The translations under genes and the position numbers were made by a program. The notes under the pieces were generated by a model. It saw only the letters and a list, made by a program, of their open reading frames with translations. It was not told where the DNA came from and searched no databases. From positions 1 to 8,567 of the forward strand of contig JAUVXY010000060.1 in NCBI GenBank assembly GCA_030603375.1: a stretch of DNA of 8,567 bases. Direction: 5' to 3'. The first letter of the stretch is position 1, and every line of letters begins with the position of its first letter. This document shows positions 1 through 7,600 of this stretch, piece by piece. Source of the stretch: Actinomycetes bacterium. Lineage in GTDB: Bacteria > Actinomycetota > Humimicrobiia > Humimicrobiales > Humimicrobiaceae.

Positions 1-1289
1 CCAACGTCAATACCCTTTGTTGGTTCATCAAAGATTAGTATCTTCGGATTGCATAACATTGAACGCCCGATAATTACTTTCTGCTGATTTCCACCACTCA
101 AATATTGAATTTCCTGGTTAATCGATGAGGTTTTTACATCATAATCTTTGATAACTTTATTTGCAAGCACCTTTTCTTTTTTACCCGATATTATTGGCCC
201 GGTCGTTGCTTGATCCAGCAAAGGCATTGTTACATTTTCTTTAATGCTCAGTGCAGAAAAAATGCCGAGGCTTCTTCTTTCTTCAGTAATATATATTAAG
301 CCATTATTTACAGAATGTTTAACGTTACCTAACTTCATAGGCTTTCCCTGTAATTTTACTTTTCCCTCCCACGCAGGAAGATATCCATAAATAGTCTGCA
401 TAATCTCAGTCCGCCCTGCACCAATAAGGCCGACAAAGCCTAAGATTTCACCCTTATTTAGCTTAAAGCTAATATCTGAAAACTTCTCGCCCATTAAATT
501 TTCTACTTCAAGAAGAGTATCGTCTGATACACTTTCTGAATAATATGTCTTACTAAGATCTATATTGTAACCTGCTATCTGCTTTAGTACTTCCGGGACA
601 GTTGTACCCTTTATATTAGAATTAGCAACCCTGGCACCATTGCTCATTACAGTTATCTCATCGCCTAAAGCAAAAACTTCTTCAATTTTATGGGAAATAA
701 AAATAATAGCTTTATTTTCTTTCTTTAATTGCTTGAGTACCAAAAACAGACGCTCGACTTCATGCGGGCCCAGGCTTGTTGTAGGCTCGTCAAGCATAAT
801 TACTTCAGAATATTCGCTAACCGTCGCACGCGCTATCTGCAGTAACTGCTGTTCAGATACTGAAATATCTTTTACTAAATCGCTGGGTTTTGCAGTAATT
901 TGAAATTTTTGCAGGTAGGGAACCGCGCACTTGAACAACTTTCTATTATTAACAATCGGGTTCCTAAAACCTGACTTTGAAAATGGAATAAAAAGGTTTT
1001 CCGCAACAGTCATATGGCTAAAAAGATCCAGTTCTTGTGGAACATATGCAACTTTTTCAAACAATTTTTTGTTTCTAAGTGCATCTTCACCATCAATAGT
1101 AACTGTGCCTTCATCCGGAGCGTACAAGCCTGTTAAGATTTTGGCCATGGTACTTTTTCCTGCACCATTTTCCCCTACAACACAATGAACTTTCCCTCGT
1201 TCAAAGGAAATATCAACATTATCAAGGGCAACTACTCCAGGATATCTTTTAGTAATATTATTAAGTTCTAATACTTTTTGGCCAGACAT
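1..1289 (-). CDS. Sugar ABC transporter ATP-binding protein, duplicated cassette (RbsA/MglA type), 3'-truncated by window edge
   Basis: This gene encodes the cytoplasmic ATPase of a CUT2-family (ribose/galactose-type) ABC importer, with two nucleotide-binding domains in one chain. My translation of the minus strand gives 429 complete codons that run off the left edge. Family members are about 500 aa, so about 70 C-terminal residues are missing. Domain 1 has Walker A GENGAGKST (39-47), Q-loop at VPQE (83-86), a divergent signature SVSEQQ (143-148), Walker B VIMLDEPT (163-170) and the switch His in FISHK (197-201). Domain 2 has the degenerate Walker A GLIGAGRTE (287-295, Arg for Lys, usual in this family), signature LSGGNQQK (397-404) and Walker B ILIFDEPTKGIDVG (417-430). 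The ATG at 1289 is forced, because an in-frame TAG lies two codons upstream. The AGGAG directly abuts the ATG, so initiation may be inefficient. The gene follows the substrate-binding protein gene on the same strand; a permease gene is expected past the edge. The sugar cannot be inferred. Confidence 0.95.
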   Translation of the reverse strand, partial: MSGQKVLELNNITKRYPGVVALDNVDISFERGKVHCVVGENGAGKSTMAKILTGLYAPDEGTVTIDGEDALRNKKLFEKVAYVPQELDLFSHMTVAENLFIPFSKSGFRNPIVNNRKLFKCAVPYLQKFQITAKPSDLVKDISVSEQQLLQIARATVSEYSEVIMLDEPTTSLGPHEVERLFLVLKQLKKENKAIIFISHKIEEVFALGDEITVMSNGARVANSNIKGTTVPEVLKQIAGYNIDLSKTYYSESVSDDTLLEVENLMGEKFSDISFKLNKGEILGFVGLIGAGRTEIMQTIYGYLPAWEGKVKLQGKPMKLGNVKHSVNNGLIYITEERRSLGIFSALSIKENVTMPLLDQATTGPIISGKKEKVLANKVIKDYDVKTSSINQEIQYLSGGNQQKVIIGRSMLCNPKILIFDEPTKGIDV

Positions 1290-1326
1290 CTCCTAAATCT
1301 TTCTCTGTAGATTTATTAATTTGCTT

Positions 1327-1358
1327 ATCAGAAATAAAAACAGAAATAAGATTCTGAT
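1327..1358. repeat. Small AT-rich inverted repeat with overlapping 9-bp direct repeat, upstream of the ATPase gene
   Basis: ATCAGAA (1327-1333) is complementary to TTCTGAT (1352-1358) across an 18-nt loop. The 9-mer CAGAAATAA also occurs twice, at 1329-1337 and 1341-1349, with a 12-bp period. The element lies in the predicted leader of the ATPase gene. In AT-rich DNA such short repeats can arise by chance, so no function is assigned. Confidence 0.3.
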
Positions 1359-1359
1359 T

Positions 1360-1368
1360 ATTTTATCA
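1360..1368 (-). promoter_or_regulatory. Possible extended -10 promoter for the ATPase gene
   Basis: On the minus strand the string TGATAAAAT reads as an extended -10 element: TG, one base, then TAAAAT, which matches TATAAT at 5 of 6 positions. No convincing -35 sits 17 bp upstream. It would start transcription near 1353, about 64 nt before the ATPase ATG, and could give the ATPase/permease part of the operon a supply of mRNA independent of the hairpin upstream. The region is very AT-rich, so chance matches are likely. Confidence 0.25.
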
Positions 1369-1453
1369 TAAGTAATTTTATATTTTTAGTTTCACTAACA
1401 AATAAAATTTTAATAATCCAATTTTTTTTAACATTTTGCTTATAAAATCTTTT

Positions 1454-1495
1454 ACTGAAGCAGGGACGTACACTTTTGTGAATCCCTGCTTCAGT
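1454..1495 (-). terminator. Intergenic hairpin between binding-protein and ATPase genes (attenuator or mRNA stabiliser)
   Basis: The arms at 1454-1466 and 1483-1495 form a perfect 13-bp stem (ACTGAAGCAGGGA against its complement). The 16-nt loop contains a further CAC/GTG pairing around TTTT. On the minus strand it lies 33 nt past the TAA of the binding-protein gene and about 165 nt before the ATPase ATG. The following bases, AAAAGATTTTATAAG, hold only a broken T-tract, so a complete rho-independent stop is unlikely. Hairpins here are known in binding-protein-dependent importers, where they leave the binding-protein mRNA more abundant than the membrane-component mRNA by partial termination or by blocking 3' exonucleases. 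That role is inferred here from position and structure. Confidence 0.65.
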
Positions 1496-1528
1496 GCTAT
1501 TAAGGACAGCTAGACATACATCATTGCC

Positions 1529-2581
1529 TTATTTTTTGAATCTTTCAAGATATTCATCAACATTTGATTGGTCGATATATGCGCAACCAATATCAATGAA
1601 CTTTGGAATTTGAACGCCCTGCTTGTAATATCCCAAATGATTCATGTAATGAAGCATAACGGAATATGCGCCCTGCTGATCCGGTGCTATGTATACTGAT
1701 GATTCCAGTACTCCTTCTTTAACATAATCCAATATTGAAACCATTTCGCCAATACCAACAGCCTGGATTTCGCCTACTTTACCAGCTTCTTTGATAGCCT
1801 GTGCAACTCCTACAGGAAACGCTGCGTCACAGCCAAGATATCCGACTAAATCCGGATTAGCTGCAATAGTTGCAGCTGCTTGCTGTCTTGCTGTTTCCAT
1901 ATCATCATTATCTACTCCACCATCAACAACCTCAACATTAGGATAGGCTTTTAACGCTTCCTTTAAAAAGTCATATCGTTGTTTATGACTTGGAGCGGTC
2001 GGAAAGCCCTGCATAAGAGCAACTTTACCTTCTTCATTGATAAGGCTCATGAGTCTATCTAATTCATACTGTGCCATATCTGTTGCTGATGCTGCAACAG
2101 CTGTATAGTCCGCAAAAGGACTGCAGTCATATACAGTGATTAGAATCCCCAGATCCCTGACCTCGTCAAAAACCTGTTTGTTGCCCTGCTCGTCAAGCGG
2201 GTCAATAAAAATACCTGTGATTCCCCTTGCTGCAGCTTGCTGTATTATTGCGTTTTGTTCAGCAACATCCGCTGTTGCTGGAGCAATGTATTCTACGCTT
2301 ACTTTGGTATTGGTGTTTTCTGTAAGCAATGCTGCCATATTCTCTGCACCTATCTGAACAAGATCAAACCATGGATGTACAACTTTAGGAATGTGTACAA
2401 TCTTTAATTCTCCGCCAGCCACTACTTCTGCTGTTTCTACTGCTTCTTCTTCCGATGCTGCCGCTGTTTCTTCCGATGCTACTGCCGCTTCTTCTGATGC
2501 TGCTGCCTTACAGCCAACTCCAGAGAAAGCCAGTGTAGCTACAAAACATACGACTACTAACAATGTTAGTATTTTTCTCAT
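1529..2581 (-). CDS. Sugar ABC transporter substrate-binding lipoprotein (Peripla_BP_4 type)
   Basis: This 350-aa extracytoplasmic solute receptor delivers a sugar-like ligand to the importer whose ATPase is encoded downstream. Residues 1-23 form a lipoprotein signal: basic MRK, a hydrophobic core, then GVGC with the lipidated Cys at 24. Residues 26-55 form a flexible Ala/Ser/Glu linker with a 7-residue period (Ser29, Ser36 and Ser43, each followed by Glu-Glu). The mature fold starts near residue 58 (GELKIVHIPKVVHPWFDLV) and continues through GITGIFIDP, DLGILITVYD, GKVALMQGF, VGYLGCDAA and IQAVGIGE. This alternating strand/helix order is that of a type I periplasmic-binding protein of the ribose/galactose class. 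The start has an AAGGAGG Shine-Dalgarno (2586-2592) 4 nt from the ATG, preceded by a strong promoter. The length is normal. The ligand is unknown: a pentose, hexose, deoxysugar or related compound would all fit. Confidence 0.94.
   Translation of the reverse strand: MRKILTLLVVVCFVATLAFSGVGCKAAASEEAAVASEETAAASEEEAVETAEVVAGGELKIVHIPKVVHPWFDLVQIGAENMAALLTENTNTKVSVEYIAPATADVAEQNAIIQQAAARGITGIFIDPLDEQGNKQVFDEVRDLGILITVYDCSPFADYTAVAASATDMAQYELDRLMSLINEEGKVALMQGFPTAPSHKQRYDFLKEALKAYPNVEVVDGGVDNDDMETARQQAAATIAANPDLVGYLGCDAAFPVGVAQAIKEAGKVGEIQAVGIGEMVSILDYVKEGVLESSVYIAPDQQGAYSVMLHYMNHLGYYKQGVQIPKFIDIGCAYIDQSNVDEYLERFKK
2448..2507 (-). repeat. 21-bp tandem repeat encoding the lipoprotein linker
   Basis: The core TCYGATGCT recurs on the plus strand at 2451, 2472 and 2493, an exact 21-bp period with a few substitutions. 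On the coding strand each unit encodes a heptad around Ala-Ser-Glu-Glu. It lies within the linker between the lipidated Cys and the sugar-binding fold of the upstream operon gene. Such in-frame repeats can change copy number by slippage without breaking the reading frame and would alter only tether length. Confidence 0.75.
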
Positions 2582-2685
2582 ACGTCCTCCTTCTCTTTGA
2601 TAAAAAAATAAATTTAGCTTTTTTGAGACTTCTTACGTGTTTTTGTCTAAAATTATGATTATCTGATTGAGTTTATTAGACCAAC

Positions 2686-2697
2686 TTAGCGCGTTAA
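2686..2697. promoter_or_regulatory. Possible operator overlapping the start of the sugar-importer transcript
   Basis: TTAGCGCGTTAA is a 12-bp palindrome with 5 of 6 base pairs symmetric, in an otherwise AT-rich region. It overlaps GTTAAC at 2693-2698. It lies at about +6 to +17 of the predicted minus-strand transcript, a position where a bound repressor would block transcription. Its GC-centred symmetry resembles operators of LacI-family sugar regulators, but no regulator gene is in the window and the match to any specific operator is unproven. Confidence 0.35.
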
Positions 2698-2709
2698 CAC
2701 ATTTTCGTA

Positions 2710-2738
2710 ATAATATTATAAATTTTTGCCCTTGTCAA
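2710..2738 (-). promoter_or_regulatory. Strong sigma70-type promoter of the sugar-importer operon
   Basis: On the minus strand a perfect TTGACA (2738-2733) is followed by a 17-bp spacer and TATTAT (2715-2710), which matches TATAAT at 5 of 6 positions. The bases immediately upstream are T-rich (ATTTTTATTTTTTAC), resembling an UP element. Transcription would start near 2703, leaving a leader of about 122 nt before the ATG at 2581. This fits the high expression usually needed for a binding protein. Confidence 0.75.
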
Positions 2739-2753
2739 GTAAAAAATAAAAAT

Positions 2754-2773
2754 GGGTTTTAAAAATAAAACCT
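2754..2773 (-). terminator. Weak AT-rich hairpin with T-tract, upstream of the sugar-importer promoter
   Basis: GGTTTTA (2755-2761) and TAAAACC (2766-2772) form a perfect 7-bp stem with a 4-nt loop, extended by a G-T wobble. On the minus strand it is followed by CATTTTTATTTTTTAC. It has the shape of a rho-independent terminator that would stop antisense transcripts coming from the chelatase gene side. Only two G-C pairs support the stem, so it may simply be the AT-rich upstream part of the promoter. Confidence 0.3.
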
Positions 2774-2832
2774 GTTCATTCCTCTTGTTAAAATTTTTTC
2801 CAGATACTTTCCGGATAAAGCAATTCGAAATC

Positions 2833-2861
2833 TTGATATTCTAAGTTAGATTTGTAATAAT
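2833..2861 (+). promoter_or_regulatory. Predicted promoter of the chelatase operon
   Basis: TTGATA (2833-2838, 5 of 6 to TTGACA), a 17-bp spacer and AATAAT (2856-2861, 5 of 6 to TATAAT) make a plausible sigma70 promoter. The start site would be near 2868, giving a leader of about 43 nt before the ATG at 2911. A leader this short leaves no room for a cobalamin riboswitch. Confidence 0.55.
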
Positions 2862-2910
2862 ATATCACAACCGTGGCACAAATATTAAAAAAGTATTACT
2901 AATATTAAAT

Positions 2911-4698
2911 ATGCGTCATAAATTTGTAATATTTCCATTCACTGCAATAGTTGGGCAGAAACTTATAAAAAAAGCATTACTGATTAATGCTATGGACCCG
3001 ACTATAGGTGGGGTATTGGTAAAAGGAGATAAGGGTACAGGAAAGTCCACAGTTGTGCGTGCGTTGGCTGATTTACTTCCAAAAATAAAAATAGTTTCAG
3101 GCTGCCCTTTCAATTGCCACCCAGAAGATTTAAAACTGATGTGCAAATCCTGTCAGGAGCTATATGAAAAAGATGGACATCTGCCATGGATTGAAGGGAA
3201 AATGGAAATTGTTGATATGCCCCTGTCTGCAACTGAAGATATGGTTATAGGAACAATTAATATTAAGAAAGCTCTTGAGAAAGCTATTAAAGTTTTAGAG
3301 CCCGGTATTCTAGCAAGAGCAAATAGAAATATATTGTATATTGATGAAGTAAACTTGCTTGACGATCATCTTGTTAATATTCTTCTGGATTCTGCTGCAA
3401 TGGGCATTAACATTGTTGAAAGAGAAGGCATATCTCTGTATCATCCATCACGCTTTATTCTGGTTGGTACAATGAACCCTGAAGAAGGCGAACTGAGGCC
3501 TCAGATATTGGACCGCTTTGGTCTCTCGGTAGAAGTTAAGGCATTGCATTCAAAAGAAGATAGGCTCAAAGTTATTGAACATAGGAGAGAATTTGATTCT
3601 GATCCCTGGAAATTTGAAAAAAAATTCAATGAAGAACAGCTGTCCTTAAAAGAAAGCATAGTTAATGCACGGGCAATTCTCCCTCAGGTTAGTATTCCAA
3701 GGGAATTGCTTGAAAAAATTGTTGAAATAACAGCATCTCTTAGAATTAGAACTCATCGTGCTGATATTGTAATGGAAAAGACTGCAAGAGCACTTTCTGC
3801 TTTGGACGGAAGAAATTATGTAACAGAAAAAGATATTAAAGAAGCTGCTCTTTTAGCTCTTCCCCATAGAATGCGGCAGCAGCCTTTTGAAAAAGAAGAA
3901 AAGCTCACAAAAGAAAAAATAGAGACAATTCTGCAATCAAAAACAAAGGAGGAAGTTTTTGACTTTGATAAAGACTCAAATATAAAGAAAAATATACTGG
4001 ATATTAATACCGCTGTCTCTTCACAGGGAAAAGATTTTCCAAAAACAGAAGGGGAAAAAGGCTGCTATATTAAAGCAAGAGAAAGTAAAAATCCGAAAAG
4101 TATAGCAATTGATGCTACTATAAGAAAAACTATCAAAGAAACTGGAAAATTAAAAATACTACCAGAACACCTTATGGAGAAGATAAGAGCAGGAAAGGGT
4201 AAAACACTTTATATTATTTTGCTCGATTCATCCTCTTCTATGAGGGCAGAGAGAAAAATAAGGTTTGCCAAAACACTGACGTGGCTTTTGCTAAGACAAT
4301 CTTATAAAAAGAAAAATAAGGTTTCTCTCGTAACATTTAGGGAAGATAACGCTCAAATTTTAGCACCACCAACAACAGATTTTATTAAAATAGAAGAAGC
4401 ATTGGAAAAACTACCCACAGGGGGAAAGACGCCGCTCACATTAGCGCTTTTTGAGGCATTCAAGATTGCCAATAAAGAAACTAAAGCATTGCCTACGATT
4501 ATCTTAATCTCTGATGGCAAATGTAATGTGTTTATTAAAAATAACCTTGAAGAAGATATCAAATTTCTGTCTGCCTCTGCCATCAACATAAATCTTGTAG
4601 CAGTAAATACTGAAATCAGGAACAGAAGCATTGGAGTTCTTGAAGATATCGCTAAAACATTCAATGGCTCGCATTTCTATCTGGAGGATGTGTTATGA
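2911..4698 (+). CDS. Fused AAA+/VWA chelatase motor subunit (ChlI-ChlD type, putative cobaltochelatase)
   Basis: This 595-aa protein combines the ATPase (ChlI/BchI) and VWA (ChlD/BchD) subunits of a class I metal chelatase; it would power metal insertion by the CobN-type protein encoded next. The start YPFTAIVGQ-like block of the family is present as FPFTAIVGQ (8-16). Walker A is GDKGTGKST (39-47), Walker B ILYIDEVNLL (141-150), sensor 1 lies in VGTMNP (185-190), the arginine-finger region is RPQILDRF (196-203), and a sensor-2-like arginine is in RTHRAD (280-285). After a charged Lys/Glu linker (about 328-400), the VWA domain keeps its MIDAS residues: DSSSS (439-443), Thr507 in GGKTPL, and Asp535 in ISDGK. 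Four cysteines (65, 69, 78, 81) form a CX3C-X8-CX2C cluster that could bind Zn or an Fe-S cluster; plant and purple-bacterial BchI have no such cluster as I know them. No Shine-Dalgarno is visible before the ATG, but the start fits the family N-terminus. Separate CobS/CobT genes are absent. Confidence 0.92.
   Translation: MRHKFVIFPFTAIVGQKLIKKALLINAMDPTIGGVLVKGDKGTGKSTVVRALADLLPKIKIVSGCPFNCHPEDLKLMCKSCQELYEKDGHLPWIEGKMEIVDMPLSATEDMVIGTINIKKALEKAIKVLEPGILARANRNILYIDEVNLLDDHLVNILLDSAAMGINIVEREGISLYHPSRFILVGTMNPEEGELRPQILDRFGLSVEVKALHSKEDRLKVIEHRREFDSDPWKFEKKFNEEQLSLKESIVNARAILPQVSIPRELLEKIVEITASLRIRTHRADIVMEKTARALSALDGRNYVTEKDIKEAALLALPHRMRQQPFEKEEKLTKEKIETILQSKTKEEVFDFDKDSNIKKNILDINTAVSSQGKDFPKTEGEKGCYIKARESKNPKSIAIDATIRKTIKETGKLKILPEHLMEKIRAGKGKTLYIILLDSSSSMRAERKIRFAKTLTWLLLRQSYKKKNKVSLVTFREDNAQILAPPTTDFIKIEEALEKLPTGGKTPLTLALFEAFKIANKETKALPTIILISDGKCNVFIKNNLEEDIKFLSASAININLVAVNTEIRNRSIGVLEDIAKTFNGSHFYLEDVL
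4683..4698 (+). promoter_or_regulatory. Translational coupling site between the two chelatase genes
   Basis: GGAGG at 4683-4687 lies inside the end of the motor-subunit gene, 7 nt before the ATG at 4695. That ATG overlaps the TGA stop (4696-4698) in an ATGA tetranucleotide. This arrangement favours ribosomes re-initiating on the second gene and keeps the two subunits in a fixed ratio. It contrasts with the first gene, which shows no clear ribosome-binding site. Confidence 0.85.
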
Positions 4699-7600
4699 AA
4701 AAAATACTTGCTCTAACTACAATAAATAACACAATGGCCTTAAGGGAAGCTGCCGGCAAAGTAAGGGAAAAGTATGGCGATATAGTTAAAATAAGAAAGA
4801 TTTATTTTAATGACTATGAAAATCCAGACATATCACTTAAACCTGTTGAAGATGAGATTAACTCATCAGACATAATACTTATAGATATAAGAGGAGACAT
4901 AAGGGTCGGAAGAGAAATCCCACAAATGCTTAAGGGGAAAGAGAAAACCGTCATTGTTTTAATTGCTGGCAGCCAGCATATCTTTGCGCTTACAAGAATG
5001 GGCAAATTCAGGGGCGAAATTATCTTTAAGCCTGAAAGAGAGAAAGAATTTAATGTTCACACTTATGTAAAAACAAAGAAATTTTCTGAACTAGCAAAAA
5101 AGTTAGGAAAAATTGTACCTTTTGGAATGCTAAAAGATATGCGAAACTGGATTTTAGCTCAGGAGTATTATGCTGAAGGAGATGCGGAAAATCTAAAAAA
5201 TCTTATTATTTTCCTACTTAAAAATTATGCCGGGGTTAGGAGTATAAAGAAAATCTCTCCTCCAAAGCCTCAAATTCCTTATGGCCTTTACTTGCCAAAT
5301 GGAGATATTTATGAAACTCTAAAAGAGTATAAAGAAAGAATTCAATACGAGAAAAAGAAACCAACTGTCGGAGCATTGCTTTATGGCGGGATGCATTTTG
5401 ACGATACAAAGCCAATAGCAGATGCGCTGTACAAATGTTTAAAGGAAACTATAAATTTTATATTTGTTTTTTCGAAAGTTGAGTACAATATTGAAGCTAT
5501 AAATAAATATCTTAAGGATATCGACTTACTTTTAAATCTACAATATTTTAGAATCCATGGCGGACCTTATGGGGGCGAGCCTGAACCAACTTACGATTTT
5601 TTAAAAGAGGTAGATGCACCATGTATTATAGGGCTCAGGTCATACGAAACTGAAATAGCTAAATGGAAAGAGAGCAAACAAGGCATAAACCCTCTTGAGA
5701 TTACCCTTGGAGTAACCTTGCCTGAACTTGACGGTGCCATAGAGCCAATTTTTGTGGCAGGGCTAGAAAGTACCAAAGATCCAGTTCTGGGGGAAGTAAA
5801 AAAGATGCAAGTTCTACCGGACAGGATTGAAAAATTAAGTAGAAGGATCAAAAATTGGACAACCTTAAGAAACAAACCAAACAGTAAAAAAAAGATTGCA
5901 ATAATTACATATAATTACCCGCCGGGTGAAGACAATTTAGCAAGTGCTGGTTATTTAGATGTTTTTGAAAGCATGAGAAAATTTTTAGAGAAGCTAAAAG
6001 AAAGAGAATACAATGTTAAAATGCCCGATATAAATTTAAAAGACCTCTTCCTTTCTTCAGGAGTAGTTAACAGTCCAAACTATATCCAAAAAACAGGACT
6101 AAAGATTCCTGTAGATAAATACATTTCGTGGTTTACGTCTCTCCCAAAATATATTCAAAACGAGGTAACAAAGTACTGGGGAGAGCCGCCAGGAAATATA
6201 ATGATTGATGGAGATTGTATTTTAATCCCGGGCGTAATTATAGGCAATATATTCCTGGGCATTCAGCCGTCAAGAGGAGTCCATGAGGATATGGACAAAG
6301 CATACCATGATAAAGATTTACCTCCGCACCATCAGTATCTGGCATATTATTTTTTCCTTGAAAAAGAATTTCATGCAGATGCAGTGATACATTTTGGGAT
6401 GCATGGAACACTTGAGTTTACAAAAGGTAAAGAAATTGCTCTCTCTTCAGAATGCTTCCCGGACATACTTATAGGCAATATGCCTAATATTTATTATTAC
6501 TGGATAGGAAACACTTCTGAGTCAACTATTGCTAAAAGGCGTTCTTATGCAATTTGCATCTCACATAAATCACCGCCTTTTAAAAGTTCTAATCTTTATG
6601 AACAATATATAGTGCTGGAGGATTTGCTAAATCAATACGAGGCAGAGAAAGATGAAAAAACATTAAAAATAATTAAAGAAACTGCAACTGAGGTGCATTT
6701 GCCTTCAGAACCCTCAGAGTTAAGGAGAGAATTGCACAAGATGAAAAGAAGGCTTATTCCCTATGGACTGCATATAATGGACAAAAAGCCTGGCAAAGAA
6801 GAGCTATTGGATTATTTACTTGGTGTACTGCGAATTGACAGAGAATTCCCTTCTATATTAAAGCTATTAGCAAATGAGGAAGGACTTATTTGGGAGGAAA
6901 TCAAAGGTACGAAAATGGCAGATAAAATAGAGGAGCACGCAAAGAAAGTAATAGGAAACATGTTAAGCGGAGCACCACCAAAATGGCTTCCTGAAGGGTA
7001 TAAAGAGTTAATAGATAATATTGTAGAGAGAGTTCAAAAGTCATCAGAAAGCAAAGGGCTCCTGAGGGCTTTGGAGGGGAGATATATTTTACCGGCCTGT
7101 GGCGGCGACCCTGTTCGTAACCCTGATGTTTACCCATCCGGGAGAGCAATGTATGCTTTTGATCCCAGGCTTATTCCTACAATTGCGGCAGAGGCAAGAG
7201 GGAAAAAAGCTGCGGATTTACTAATTGATTCCTATTTGAAAAAATATGGCAAATATCCTGAAAGCATAGGGATTGTACTCTGGGGATTTGAGACAATGAA
7301 GACCGGCGGGGATACAATTGCTACAGTTCTCTCACTTCTTGGGATAAGAATAAAACACAAAAAAAGTCCCTGGTTCAAAGAACTTGAAGTTATAACACTG
7401 GAAGAATTAAAAAGACCAAGAATAGACGCAGTGATCACTATTTGCGGCATTTTTAGAGATACTTTTGGAACACATATTGATTTGATAAATAGAGCAATAA
7501 AAATGGCTGCTAAACTTGATGAATCTTATAAAGAAAATTTTATAAAGAAACATTATATTCAAAATGAAAAGGATTTGAAAGATTTTGCCCTGGCAAGAAT

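Larger units (their letters stand above)
2582..2910. other. Divergent intergenic region between sugar importer and chelatase operons
   Basis: These 329 bp separate the two divergent operons and contain no credible gene. From left to right they hold the Shine-Dalgarno and roughly 120-nt leader of the binding-protein gene, an imperfect palindrome near its predicted start site, its -10/-35 promoter, an AT-rich tract with a small hairpin, and the plus-strand promoter of the chelatase operon. I saw no cobalamin-riboswitch B12 box on either strand. Confidence 0.7.

Noticed and set aside
640..1188. Plus-strand open frames of 87 and 85 codons
   Set aside because: They lie antisense to the ATPase gene, whose motifs are continuous across the region, and their translations resemble no family.
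2136..2600. Plus-strand frames rich in Ser/Ala opposite the binding-protein gene
   Set aside because: The Ser/Ala bias is the mirror of the Ala/Glu linker repeat; the minus-strand gene has a signal peptide, Shine-Dalgarno and promoter.
2686..2700. Catabolite-responsive element (cre) at the importer promoter
   Set aside because: The sequence departs from the cre consensus at fixed positions; a generic palindrome is all that can be supported.
2600..2910. Cobalamin riboswitch upstream of the chelatase genes
   Set aside because: I found no B12-box-like sequence or conserved core on either strand, and the predicted leader is only about 43 nt.
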